Shown: piece after piece, positions 55,349 through 64,000 of the stretch
Layout: each line of letters opens with the position of its first letter
How positions within the stretch are numbered: position 1 is the first letter of the stretch
Assembly (NCBI GenBank): GCA_030278955.1
Contig: JAOANR010000014.1
Coordinates: 24,554,068-24,618,067 of the forward strand
DNA: 64,000 bases
Source of the DNA: Hygrophila difformis
Lineage: Eukaryota; Streptophyta; Magnoliopsida; Lamiales; Acanthaceae
Direction: 5' to 3'
Notes under the pieces: generated by a model
Databases searched by the model: none
Seen by the model: only the letters and a program-made list of their open reading frames with translations
Told to the model about the DNA's origin: nothing
Position numbers and translations under genes: made by a program

Positions 55349-56683
55349 ATGCTGCTCTTTTTGTGGGTCGTTTTGGCGTCTCTCATGTGTCCTCCGAGGA
55401 CTAGGAGACGGGTTGCTGATGAGGCTGGCCCCAGTCATGCTGCTCCGGCGATGCCGGATTTCGACGAGAGCGAGTCAGAGGAGGACGAGGCGCAGCGGGG
55501 CCCGCGTCTCAGGGGCCTCCCGGACGAGGTGCGTCCTCACCGGCATGACAGGTTCCGGTTTAGGACGAAGGCTGCCCAGGACTTTTATTTCGACGAGCTT
55601 CGTTGAAACAGGGCTTACGTCCCTGAGAGAGGCATATATCCTCTTCACATGGGCGATGACAGGGTCAGTGCGGTCTTGGAGTATTTACAGTGGACTGGTC
55701 TGGCACGTCACCCCGAGGGCGTCGCCTCCGGTTATTTGGCTATGGAGGTTATTGCCAACATTGGCGGTCTCGGGGAGGGTGACGATCTATCCCGGGTATG
55801 GGTCCGTGGTCGCTATCTCGACTTCAGTGCTCGGGCGATCAATGTCTATTTTGGCTTGCCCGACGATGGCGTGTTCCGGCCCCAGCCTGAGGGGCGCGTT
55901 CTTGCTCCTGCGTGGAACACCTTATGCACCCTAGTGCCTCCTCAGTTCGAGCACAGTCACGAGCTTCGTTTGACGTCGGTGGACTCTCCTTGGCGAGAGC
56001 TTGCTCAGCTGTGGTTTGGGCGTGTTCGGCCGATGTCCCGGAGCCACATTGTCTTGGATCACGTCTACGAGACCATTTGCTTCATCGCGCGGGACGGTAG
56101 GGTGAATGTAGGGGCTTGCATCGAGGACAACTTGCGGGGTATGCGCAGAGGACGAGGGAGTAGGGTGATTACCCATGTTCACCTCATCTGTGGGTTGTGC
56201 GCGGCACAGGGGATTCGCACTACACCGGAGACAGACCCGTACGACCTAGCACCTGGCCGTTGCTACCGTATCCCGTCTTATGCCGAGCGGCATAGCGCCT
56301 TACGTCGTGGGGCTCCCCGTGCTGTACTTCGCCCGCAGCCTGATGACGGTGGCCTGATCCTTGTTGTACCGCCGGAGCAGCCACCCCCTCCTCCAGTAGT
56401 TCCACCTCCTGCTGGGGCACCTCCTGCCGTGGCACCTCAGGGGCAGGAGATGATTCAGATGCTGCAGATGATGCAGGAGATGCGGGTCAGTATGGATGCC
56501 GGGTTTGCAGCTGGGCAGGCTCGTTATGACGCCCTCGACGCTAGGTTGGACCTCTATCAGACCCGCATGGACTCGTTTGCTACGAGGCAGGCTCAGCAGC
56601 AGGCCACCATGTCCGACATGTACGCCTATGTGCGGCAGATGGACGACTTCATGCGCCGACAGTTCCCGCCTCCCGATCAGTGA
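55349..56683 (+). pseudogene. Antisense ORF: plant transposon-protein-like (Transposase_32-like), one premature stop
   Basis: The frame runs from ATG 55349 (or 55385, MCPPRTRRR) to the stop at 56683, about 444 codons, broken only by TGA at 55604-55606 (FDELR, stop, NRAYVPERG). Order: acidic Ser/Glu patch (DESESEEDE); RFRTKAAQDFYFDEL; a ~200-residue globular part (EYLQWTGLA, VWVRGRYLDFSARAINVYFGLP, LDHVYETICFIARDGRVNVGACIEDNL); a Pro-rich hinge (PPPPPVVPPPAG); and a C-terminal coiled coil (QEMIQMLQMMQEMR to QMDDFMRRQF). The middle resembles the putative plant transposon protein domain found in many plant repeats; its function is unknown. It lies on the strand opposite to the element's own transcription. 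TGA could be a CpG-type change from CGA. Confidence 0.65.
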
Positions 56684-57053
56684 TGTCTCCCTTTGGTTTC
56701 GTGTTTTCGTTTAGGTTTTGCGTTTAGACGTACTTTGTTTAGGCTCCTCCTTATGAGGACGTTGATGTTGCCTGGTGTTTGTGATTTATATTTTCGTTAT
56801 GTTGTTGCTTAGTTAGGTGTTTGACATGTGTTGGTTGTGTGCTGCTGTTTCAGAACCATGGTTTAATTGTTCTGTCCATTTTATGGTTTGAGATGTTCTG
56901 GATTTACTATTACCTTCCTATAGTGTCTGCATGTGTGTGGATTGCCCAATAATACCTACGCCGTTGCTTGACTAAATCGCTTGGTTAAATTAGCGTGATA
57001 AGATACACGGGATTAGAGTTTATATGTGGAGTGTATATAGTTGCTCTTAAGGG

Positions 57054-57059
<6 letters not shown>

Positions 57060-57085
<26 letters not shown>
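57060..57085. repeat. T26 homopolymer
   Basis: A run of about 26 T between the two opposed ORFs of the nested element. On the plus strand it follows the antisense ORF by ~380 bp. Confidence 0.9.
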
Positions 57086-57252
57086 CAGGGTTGTAGGTTT
57101 CCCTCCTTGATTATGGTAGTTAAAGAACTAAATAAAATGCATGGAATAAATTTAAATAGGCTTGTATTTTATTACTCAAGAATTTTGGTTTACAAGTATT
57201 CGAAATAGAAATAGCAATGGTGCATCAGTATGGATCCCTAAATCTAGGGTGA

Positions 57253-57630
57253 CTAGGCAGGTATATCCTCGATGGGATCGTCCTCGTCGCTGGATATGTC
57301 AATGGGAATGGGCGTCCCCACCGGGCTCGGGCTCGGAGGGAAGATGTCGGCCTCTAGGCCCAGTAGCTCAGCTGCTAAGTGTCCTATTTGCATCATCAGT
57401 TCGTTATCCTTGTTTTGGAGCGCAACCACTAGTGTTTGGAGTTCGGCGACTTGGGCCTTGAGTTGGGTTATTTCGTGATGGTCAGCTTCCCTAAGATTTC
57501 TCAGATAGTCCACGTTACTCTCTAGATGCCCCACTCGAGCTTTGAAGTGATTGACATGCTGTTGGGACTCGAGGTATGCATTGGTCAGTTTCATCATCAG
57601 GTTGGTCATGTTCGCGTTCGGTTCAGCCAT
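57253..57630 (-). CDS. Small coiled-coil protein of the nested element, 125 aa
   Basis: On the element's sense strand, ATG 57630 lies about 325 bases after the primer-binding site, where gag would start. MAEPNANMTNLMMKL is followed by a heptad-rich coiled coil (residues ~20-90: HVNHFKARVGHLESNVDYL, ITQLKAQVAELQTLVVAL). The acidic tail is ISSDEDDPIEDIPA. No CA-type gag fold, zinc knuckle or protease is seen. It may be a remodelled gag relic or a separate small protein used by a non-autonomous element. Confidence 0.5.
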   Translation of the reverse strand: MAEPNANMTNLMMKLTNAYLESQQHVNHFKARVGHLESNVDYLRNLREADHHEITQLKAQVAELQTLVVALQNKDNELMMQIGHLAAELLGLEADIFPPSPSPVGTPIPIDISSDEDDPIEDIPA

Positions 57631-57955
57631 CTATTGTCAACAAGGGAGGTTAGAGTTAGACGTTTCTCAGGCAAAGTTAAGGTATGCATAAATTTAAATC
57701 TATATGCAACATGCAAGTGCAAGTCCCTTCCCCATAAAAAAAATTTTAGCTTGAAATAAATTGCTAAAGGTTGGGCCTCTATAGTGGGCCAAAAGTTAAT
57801 ATTTCTTGGGCTAAGATTTGGGCTATGTAAAAAGGATTATAGATTTTTGGGCTAAAAATAGTACTAGTAGTCAAATAAATAATTTTAAAGGAAATAACAC
57901 TTGGGCTTAAAAATATTGGTTTAAAATAATAGTAGTAGCTTTAAAAATTTTCCGG

Positions 57956-57967
57956 GCTCTGATACCA
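57956..57967 (-). promoter_or_regulatory. Primer-binding site, tRNA-iMet type, of the nested element
   Basis: The complement reads TGGTATCAGAGC, 3 bases inside the right-hand LTR. Confidence 0.92.
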
Positions 57968-57970
57968 ACT

Positions 57971-60731
57971 TGTAACACCCCGGATTTGATAACCCAGGCC
58001 GGGATGTTACCGCCGCATTTCCCTAGCAAGACACGGCTTCCCGAGCTCGCTAAGGAAATGCAAGGCTTGTGGGTATGAAAAAGATTTAAAACATTTCAAG
58101 ATTTAGTCCGGAAATTTATAATACTTAGTACGGTAGTAGAAATTATCACGTGCGGAAAATAAATAAAGAAAGTGCAGCGGAAAGTAAAATCACGGCCAAC
58201 ATGGCCAAATCCTCGGGTTTAACAGACCCGGTAAAAACAGTACGATGCAGAAATTTAAAATGTCCATTATGATTTCCCCCAAGTGCATATGCAATGCGTC
58301 ACTCGACGTACTCTGTAAAAAAAAGAAATGACAACGGTTGTCAGTATAAAAATATACTGAGTAAGTTAATCCCTAACTACAAATAAAAGGGGTTACAAGT
58401 GTTTAAACCTAAGATTTCGCTTAGCGTACGAGAATTTAAAAATATACATGATTTATTTGCAGCGGAAAAACATGATTAAAGAACTTAATTTAAAAAGCGA
58501 AATTTAAAGCATAATTTAAGATGCGTAAATTTTAAATGCATAATTAAAGACAGGATAAATACGATTTAAGCATAAAGAAACACTCACACGAGTCTTTTAC
58601 TTTTCATCCCGTAAACTAAGAAGAGGACACCATACCGGGAGATCACTAACGAGGCAATCTCAACATAGGACCACTAACGAGGCAGTCCAAACAATGGGAG
58701 ACCACTAACGAGGCAGTCTCAAAGATAGTAGGACCACTAACGAGGCGATCCAAAAAGATAGTAGGACCACTAACGAGGCGATCCACAAATACCGCGCGCG
58801 AGATCACTAACGAGGCAATCTCAGATAGTAAGGAGACCACTAACGAGGCAGTCTCAAAGATAATGATAGTATGAAGATCGGCTCAGCCTAGTGAACGGGA
58901 TTTTTCGAAAGTTCGTATTTCAAAGTTATCAAATGATCGATATCGCGTTTTCATAGTTCGAGTTTTCTCAAGTTCGAAAAATCCTATTCGAGGCAGTTTA
59001 CGCCTTTCTTAATTTAAAATTCGTCTTTTCCCCAAAAATTCTGAAACTTTGCCAGTAATTCAAAATCACACACACGAACAACTTTCATGTTTTAAGTTTT
59101 TGGAAATAAGGTTCCGAAGTGAGTTGAAATTTGAGTTTATTGCAAGGAATAATTTATGTCTTGAAAACTGTTTCCGTCACAGGTTCGTGCAACGCCGATT
59201 AAAAATTCATTTCAAAACCAATCGATGTGGAATTTTTACAGTAACTACACAACACATTAAGGAACAACTTTCATGTTTTAAGAATTTGGAAATAATGAAT
59301 TCTTGGCACTCAAAAATCGAGTGCAACTCACTGCATACTCATGGCCCTTAAAACGAATTAAAACAGTTCTAAAAACTTGGCCGTTTGACATATCAAATGA
59401 ACACCAAAATTCGTGAAATTTTATAGGCATAATCTAGACACAATTATCTACAACTTTTGTTGAGAAATGCAAAGTTAAATCATTCGAAAAATGGGTGAAA
59501 AACATGCATCAAGTTGAATGAAGGAATCTGTCACAGAATTAAATTGTTCGGTTCGATACAGAAAGTTCATGGCGAAAATTGGGATAGCAAAACTTAATGT
59601 CAACGGCTGAAATTTGGATACAAGATAGATAAAGGTGTTAGGAACAACTTTTATGTTGAAAAGTTTTCGGTTTGGATTCCCGAAGGTCGAGTTTTTGGCG
59701 AGTCTTTAAAATTGGACGAAAATAGGGTTTTTGAAAACCGATTTTTGTTACAAGCCTATATCTCGAGATTTAAACAACAAACAACCACGAAAATTTGTGA
59801 GTAAGGTTTTAACTTACTTAGGATGATGATAGGGTCGCTGGATTGGGTTTCCGGATGTCCTAGGGTCACGACGAATGGCCAACTTCTCCGATCGCTTTTT
59901 GTTCGTTTTCCGACGGGAAATCGTAGTAAGGAAATAGTGTTAGAATTCGAGTTTCTGAGACTTATGGACGAATTGAAACTTTGTACAATAGCTTACCAAG
60001 AGTCTAGAGGGCAGGGCTTGGTTCCTTTCGCCTTGCCGTCGCCGGAATACTTGCCGGAAAGTGAGTTCGGAGAGGTTTCGACTTGGAGAGGAGTTTTGGA
60101 GGTGTTTAGGGTTAGGTTTTCTGAGAGTGAGGGGGAGGGGCGCCCCAAATCTGATTTATGCCCTTCCCCATTGGTGTGATCGACTTGCCATTGATGGAGG
60201 TCGGATTTTTGGCAAGAAAATCGCCATGGAAGGAAAGTTTACACCTCCTGCACCTCTGGCGCGCTGGTGGCGCGCACATAGGCCTTTGTGCGCGCGGAGC
60301 ACGCGTGGCCTGCCCTGGAGGCGCGACGCCCTTGGCCGCGCGGTGGCCGCGCGGCGGCGCGCGGGCAGCGCGGGCCGGCCGGACCGGCCGGTTCGGCGGT
60401 CCGCGTGTTTCGTCGGGTCTTCCCTCGCTTTCCCCTATCGGTTTTCTACGTGTTAGCTCGATTCCCTGGGTCGTCTTCGTTTCGGAATCTTCTCCTTAAT
60501 CTTGTTACGAGTCCGGCTTATCGCTCGCAACATTTTCGGGTCCTACTTAGCCTAGTCTAAATTGGTTCCAACATCTCCTATCGTCCTTGTGATCTAATTC
60601 GGGATGTACTTTGTGATTTATTTCGTGACTGAACTTAGAAATTAGTTCTAAGCTGCCTACGTACCCTGTGAAGGGATCAAGTCATGACGTAGTTCAAAAC
60701 AATTTGAATTTGTTTTCCCTCGGGTGTTACA
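57971..60731 (-). repeat. LTR (5' in element orientation), 2,761 bp
   Basis: Begins TGTAACACCCCGG and ends CTCGGGTGTTACA in plus-strand reading; followed by the GTAAT duplication. The hairpin array lies at 58637-58860 and the GC-rich block at about 60250-60415. Confidence 0.95.
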
Positions 60732-60736
60732 GTAAT

Positions 60737-61571
60737 GTTTTTTGTTTTCTTCTTCCTTATGACTATGGAGTAGATTCACCTTTCTAGTTCTAGGTTTTGA
60801 TTGGATTCGGTACTTGGATTTTGGGAGATTGTTAAACACTTTTGTGGATTTTTACATCGTTGGTATTTATGCAATTTCTATTTTTATTGTTGCAATTGTT
60901 GAGTTGGATGAATGTTTAGGGCCCAGATATTTGTCTAGTTTGATAATTGGTTGTCAATTTGAATAGGATATCCGTAATTGTATTCTTATTTGAATAGGTG
61001 ACAATTGGGTTGATTAGTTCCTTCCCAAGGAATTGCATAATCGACATTATTTTACACATCGTATGTGTAGATTACTCGAATTGGTTTTTCTAGTTTATAA
61101 TGCAATTGGGCAATTAAATCCTACGGTCGTACCTAAGATTATTGTACCCAATTAGGGATAACTAACGGTCGTACCTTAGTTATCTAATCGGTAAGGAAAA
61201 ATTGGTTGCCTAAGCGGATCTGGTAACTATAACTAATTTATCAATGGTGTGAAAATTCAATCTTTACTAAATCGATGATCTAATTCAAGTACCAATCTCA
61301 AATCATTCCTAGGGCTAGGTTTTTAATTCATAGTAATCTCATTCTCTGTCTCCAGTTTTATTATTTGCTTTTGTTACTTACTTTTATTATTTCATTAGAT
61401 TTTATAGATCATTCAAATCAACCCCCCCCCCCCCCCCAAACTTTATTTTTATTTTTATAATACACTAGAATTATATATCACAGTCCCTGTGGAGACGATA
61501 CCTTGTGATGTACTACATTTATTTGTGTTTGCAGAAACAGGATAATATTTGATTGGCCGTGCGACCGACCA
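60737..61571 (+). repeat. Right piece of the Athila 5' LTR
   Basis: T-rich leader-type sequence (TTATGACTATGGAGTAGATTC), a pair of ACGGTCGTACCT(A/T)AG repeats near 61122 and 61167, a C-run (61424-61437), and an end at CGACCGACCA (61571) just before the primer site. Confidence 0.65.
61424..61437. repeat. Poly-C run
   Basis: About 14-16 consecutive C inside the Athila LTR; its exact length may be a sequencing or assembly uncertainty. Confidence 0.8.
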
Positions 61572-61576
61572 ATTTT

Positions 61577-61594
61577 TGGCGCCGTTGCCGGGGA
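61577..61594 (+). promoter_or_regulatory. Primer-binding site of the Athila-type element
   Basis: TGGCGCCGTTGCCGGGGA, the standard primer site of Athila-related plant Ty3 elements, lies 5 bases after the LTR end. Confidence 0.88.
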
Positions 61595-61676
61595 CTTGTG
61601 TTTGAAATTCTTTTGTGTTATTTTTATTTTTTATTTTTGTTTTGGTTTCACTTATTCTAGTTTGTTTTTCCTGTGT

Positions 61677-62996
61677 ATGTCGTTTTCCTCTTCTACAGGT
61701 GAATTGTTATTTAATCCAGAAATAGAGAGGACTGCTCGTAGGCTAAGGAAAGAGACTAGATTAAGAAAACAGCTCGAAGCTACTACATCTTCCCCTTGTT
61801 TACATTTTGTGTTTGAGTTAGCCAATTCTTCTAGCTCCAATACAGAATCGAGTGAAGTTGAATCTGAAGAAAAAGAGTTGGAGATGGCCGAGAATCAAAG
61901 AATTTTGAGAGAACTAGCTGCACCCGACTTGACCCAACCACCTTTATGCATCACTTTTCCTACTATTGATGATGATACACCATTTGAGCTTAAATCTGGA
62001 TTGATTCACTTACTTCCTCATTTTAATGGTCTTGGTGAGGAACCTCATAAGCACCTCCAGGAGTTTGATGTTGTGTGTTCAAGCATGAAGCCAGCCGGTG
62101 TAACAGATGAGCAGATTAAACTCAGAGCATTCCCCTTTTCTCTAAAAGGACTTGCAAAGGATTGGCTATACTACCTTCTAGCTGGCAGTATTGCGACATG
62201 GACTGACATGAAGAAGAAATTCTTGGAGAAGTATTTTCCAGCGTCGAGAGCTGCTAGTCTGAGAAAAGAAATTTGTGGCATCAAGCAGCAAACTGGTGAA
62301 ACGCTCCATGAGTATTGGGAGCGATTTAATCGTTTAATTATTAAATGTCCACAACATCAAATACCTGAACAATTATTAATTCAATATTTTTATGATGGTT
62401 TGTTGAATATGGACAGGAGCATAATTGATGCTGCAAGCGGTGGAGCTCTAGTGAACAAGACACCAGCAGAGGCTTGGACTTTGATCAACAAAATGGTGGA
62501 AAATACACAACAATTTGGAACCCGCGAAAGCATGCCAACCAAGGAGTGAAGTGAGGTAAATGATTCATCAATTCAACAACAATTGAAAGAACTGACTTCT
62601 TTTGTGAGAAAGATGGTTGTAGGAAATATACAACATGTGAGGGCATGTGGGATTTGTTCAAACCCGAACCACCCAACTGATGCATGCCCCACTTTACAAG
62701 AAGATGGAACTGCTGAAGTGAATGCAGCTGGTTGGTCAGGAGCTCCTATAAGGCAATATGATCCGTTCTCGAATTCATACAACTCAGGGTGGAGAGATCA
62801 TCCAAATTTCAGTTACCGGAATCAACAACCCGTGGTGAATAATCAACAACCTGGGTACCTTGCTCCAGCACCACAACAAAATGCACCACCACCTCCCCCT
62901 GCTCAATCAGGTATGTCTTTGGAAGATATGGTTAGAACAATGGCTTCTAATACTTTGCAATTTCAACAGGATGCCAAATCAACCTTTGAACAATTT
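61677..62996 (+). pseudogene. Athila-type gag, one in-frame stop and a terminal frameshift
   Basis: ATG 61677 (MSFSSSTGELLFNPEIERT) is preferred over upstream non-ATG codons that encode a hydrophobic stretch. The retrotransposon gag core spans ALKDW-type landmarks: LLPHFNGLGEEPHKHLQEF, LRAFPFSLKGLAKDWLYYL, FLEKYFPASRAASLRKEI and ETLHEYWERFNRLI. TGA at 62547-62549 interrupts it. Reading continues in frame with a zinc knuckle CGICSNPNHPTDACP (near 62647) and a Gln/Pro-rich tail. At about 62995 one extra T in CAATTTTAAAAGC shifts the frame. Gag packages element RNA into virus-like particles; this copy is defective. Confidence 0.85.
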
Positions 62997-62997
62997 T

Positions 62998-64000
62998 AAA
63001 AGCCAAATTAACCAATTGTCATCCGACGTTAGACAACTAAAGGAGAGGGAGAAAGGAAAATGGCCGGCTCAACCCGAGCCTAACCCGAAGAATGTGAGTG
63101 CAATGGTGTTGAGAAGTGGTAAAGAAGTTGAAGGTCCTTCCCCACCCATTCCAAATGAGAGAAATGAGGATGAAATTGAAAAAGAAATAGAGGAGGAGGC
63201 GGAAGTTCAAGGAAAGGTAACATCTAGTCCTATTCTTCCTACTCGAACTAATTTAGCTCCTTTTCCTGTCAGGTTGAAGAAGCCACCAAAGCAAGACAAG
63301 AGGAAGCAAATGCTGGAGATTTTCAAGAAGGTGGATTTGACAATTCCATTATTGGAGGCAATCAACCAAATTCGAGCATATGCCAAGTTTTTGAAGGAGT
63401 TGTGTACCAACAAGAAGAGGTTGAGAGGGGATGAGCAAATCATAGCTGGTGAGAATGTTTCCGCAATTATGAAAAGAAAAGTACCACATAAATGTGGTGA
63501 TCCTGGTATGTTTGCCATCCCATGTAGAATTGGTAACACTTTGGTGAGTAAAGCAATGCTAGATTTAGGAGCTGCTATCAATGTGATGCCTAGAACTCTA
63601 TTTAACTCCTTAAATCTAGGTCCACTGAAAAAGACGGGAATAATCATTCAATTGGCTGATCGAACTAATGCATATCCTGATGGTGTGCTTGATGATGTTT
63701 TAGTTCAAGTTAATGAATTAATTTTTCCTATAGATTTTTATGTGTTGGATATGAATGATGAAGGTTGTTCTAACCCGTCTCCTATTTTGCTTGGTAGGCC
63801 TTTTATGTGTACTGCAGGAGCTATAATTAATGTGAAACATGGAACGTTATCTTTGGAGTTTAATGGAGAAAGAGTTGATTATAATCTCTTTGATGCTATG
63901 AAGCACCCTCATTTAAATTCTAACTCTTTATGTGTTGTTGATGTTATTGAACCTGGTGTGCAGGAAATGCATAAGCTTGATGATCCACCAGATACCATTG
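62998..64000 (+). CDS. Athila-type gag C-terminus and aspartic protease region, open to the window edge
   Basis: In the shifted frame (AAA at 62998) the sequence reads QINQLSSDVRQLKER, then KNVSAMVLRSGKEVEGP, LPTRTNLAPFPVRLKKP and a linker, KRKQMLEIFKKVDLTIPLLE. The retropepsin-like core follows: MLDLGAAINVMP, with DLG in place of the usual DTG/DSG as is common in Athila-type elements, then YVLDMND and PILLGRPFMCTAGAIINV. It is open to the last base, so pol continues outside. It is part of the same polyprotein as gag, split by the one-base frameshift. Confidence 0.8.

Larger units (their letters stand above)
51191..60731 (-). mobile_element. Nested non-autonomous LTR retrotransposon with antisense ORF
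   Basis: LTRs 51191-53953 and 57971-60731 both begin TGTAACACCC and end GGGTGTTACA, a perfect 10 bp inverted terminus, with GTAAT on each side (51186-51190, 60732-60736). The tRNA-iMet primer site (complement of 57956-57967) abuts the right LTR and a polypurine tract (complement of 53954-53966) abuts the left one, so the element reads on the minus strand. The 4.0 kb interior lacks protease, reverse transcriptase and integrase. The LTRs differ at about a dozen positions in 2.76 kb, so the insertion is recent. Confidence 0.95.
50774..64000 (+). mobile_element. Athila-type Ty3 retrotransposon, 5' LTR interrupted, runs off the window
   Basis: The 5' LTR is in two pieces (about 50774-51190 and 60737-61571). 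They are followed by the primer site TGGCGCCGTTGCCGGGGA (61577-61594), gag (61677-62996) and the protease region (62998 to the edge). The LTR is split by the 9.5 kb element at 51191-60731. The left LTR border is approximate because the 3' LTR is outside the window. An in-frame stop and a frameshift in gag show that this copy is defective. Confidence 0.75.

Overview
This is nuclear DNA from a flowering plant, very probably a eudicot and possibly an asterid. The signs are spliced genes with GT-AG introns, an organelle-type GatA gene, a CYP76-type cytochrome P450, blocks of the plant telomere-type repeat (CCCTAAA), Stowaway MITEs and several nested plant retrotransposons. Repeats and mobile elements fill most of the window. 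I see one host gene that looks intact (the P450), one with all its downstream exons but no 5' end (GatA), and several fragments.

Layout. (1) 1-2770: minus-strand gene with a DUF1985 domain, of the kind found with plant Ulp1-like proteins. It runs off the left edge and stops abruptly at a satellite; three consecutive micro-exons encode related Pro-rich repeats. (2) 2780-8930: telomere-like blocks inside an AT-rich satellite, an isolated first exon (minus strand), TTC tracts, a ~0.9 kb duplication rich in CTTCGATCGG palindromes, and a ~243 bp AT-rich satellite. (3) 9198-13728: GATA, ten exons in phase, lacking its N-terminal coding part and carrying an Arg-to-Trp change in the amidase signature. 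(4) 13734-25742: two almost identical 2,951 bp direct repeats on either side of a SIRE-like Copia element. That element has a 5' LTR, a 1,646-codon gag-pol and the start of a third ORF, but no 3' LTR. (5) 26688-29517: complete three-exon P450 on the minus strand, between inverted-repeat elements and arrays of a GTCGCTGAA motif.

(6) 31990-47187: a decayed L1-type LINE, split at one codon by an 8.6 kb LTR element without coding capacity (35466-44065; TSD GGGAT). (7) 47188-50650: intergenic, with a Stowaway MITE and a fragment of the TOR kinase FAT domain. (8) 50.7 kb to the end: an Athila-type Ty3 element whose 5' LTR is interrupted by a 9.5 kb LTR element (51191-60731; TSD GTAAT). The inner element lies on the minus strand and lacks pol. 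It carries a long ORF on the opposite strand with its own 5' UTR intron. Its LTRs contain seven small hairpin repeats with a constant core and changing, mostly complementary arms.

The genes do not form a shared pathway. GATA serves organellar Gln-tRNA formation and the P450 probably serves specialised metabolism. The rest records transposition, duplication and CpG-type decay. The observations most worth following are the compensated hairpin array, the antisense ORF, the GTCGCTGAA arrays, the repeat pair that appears to show an occupied and an empty Copia site, and the micro-exon series.
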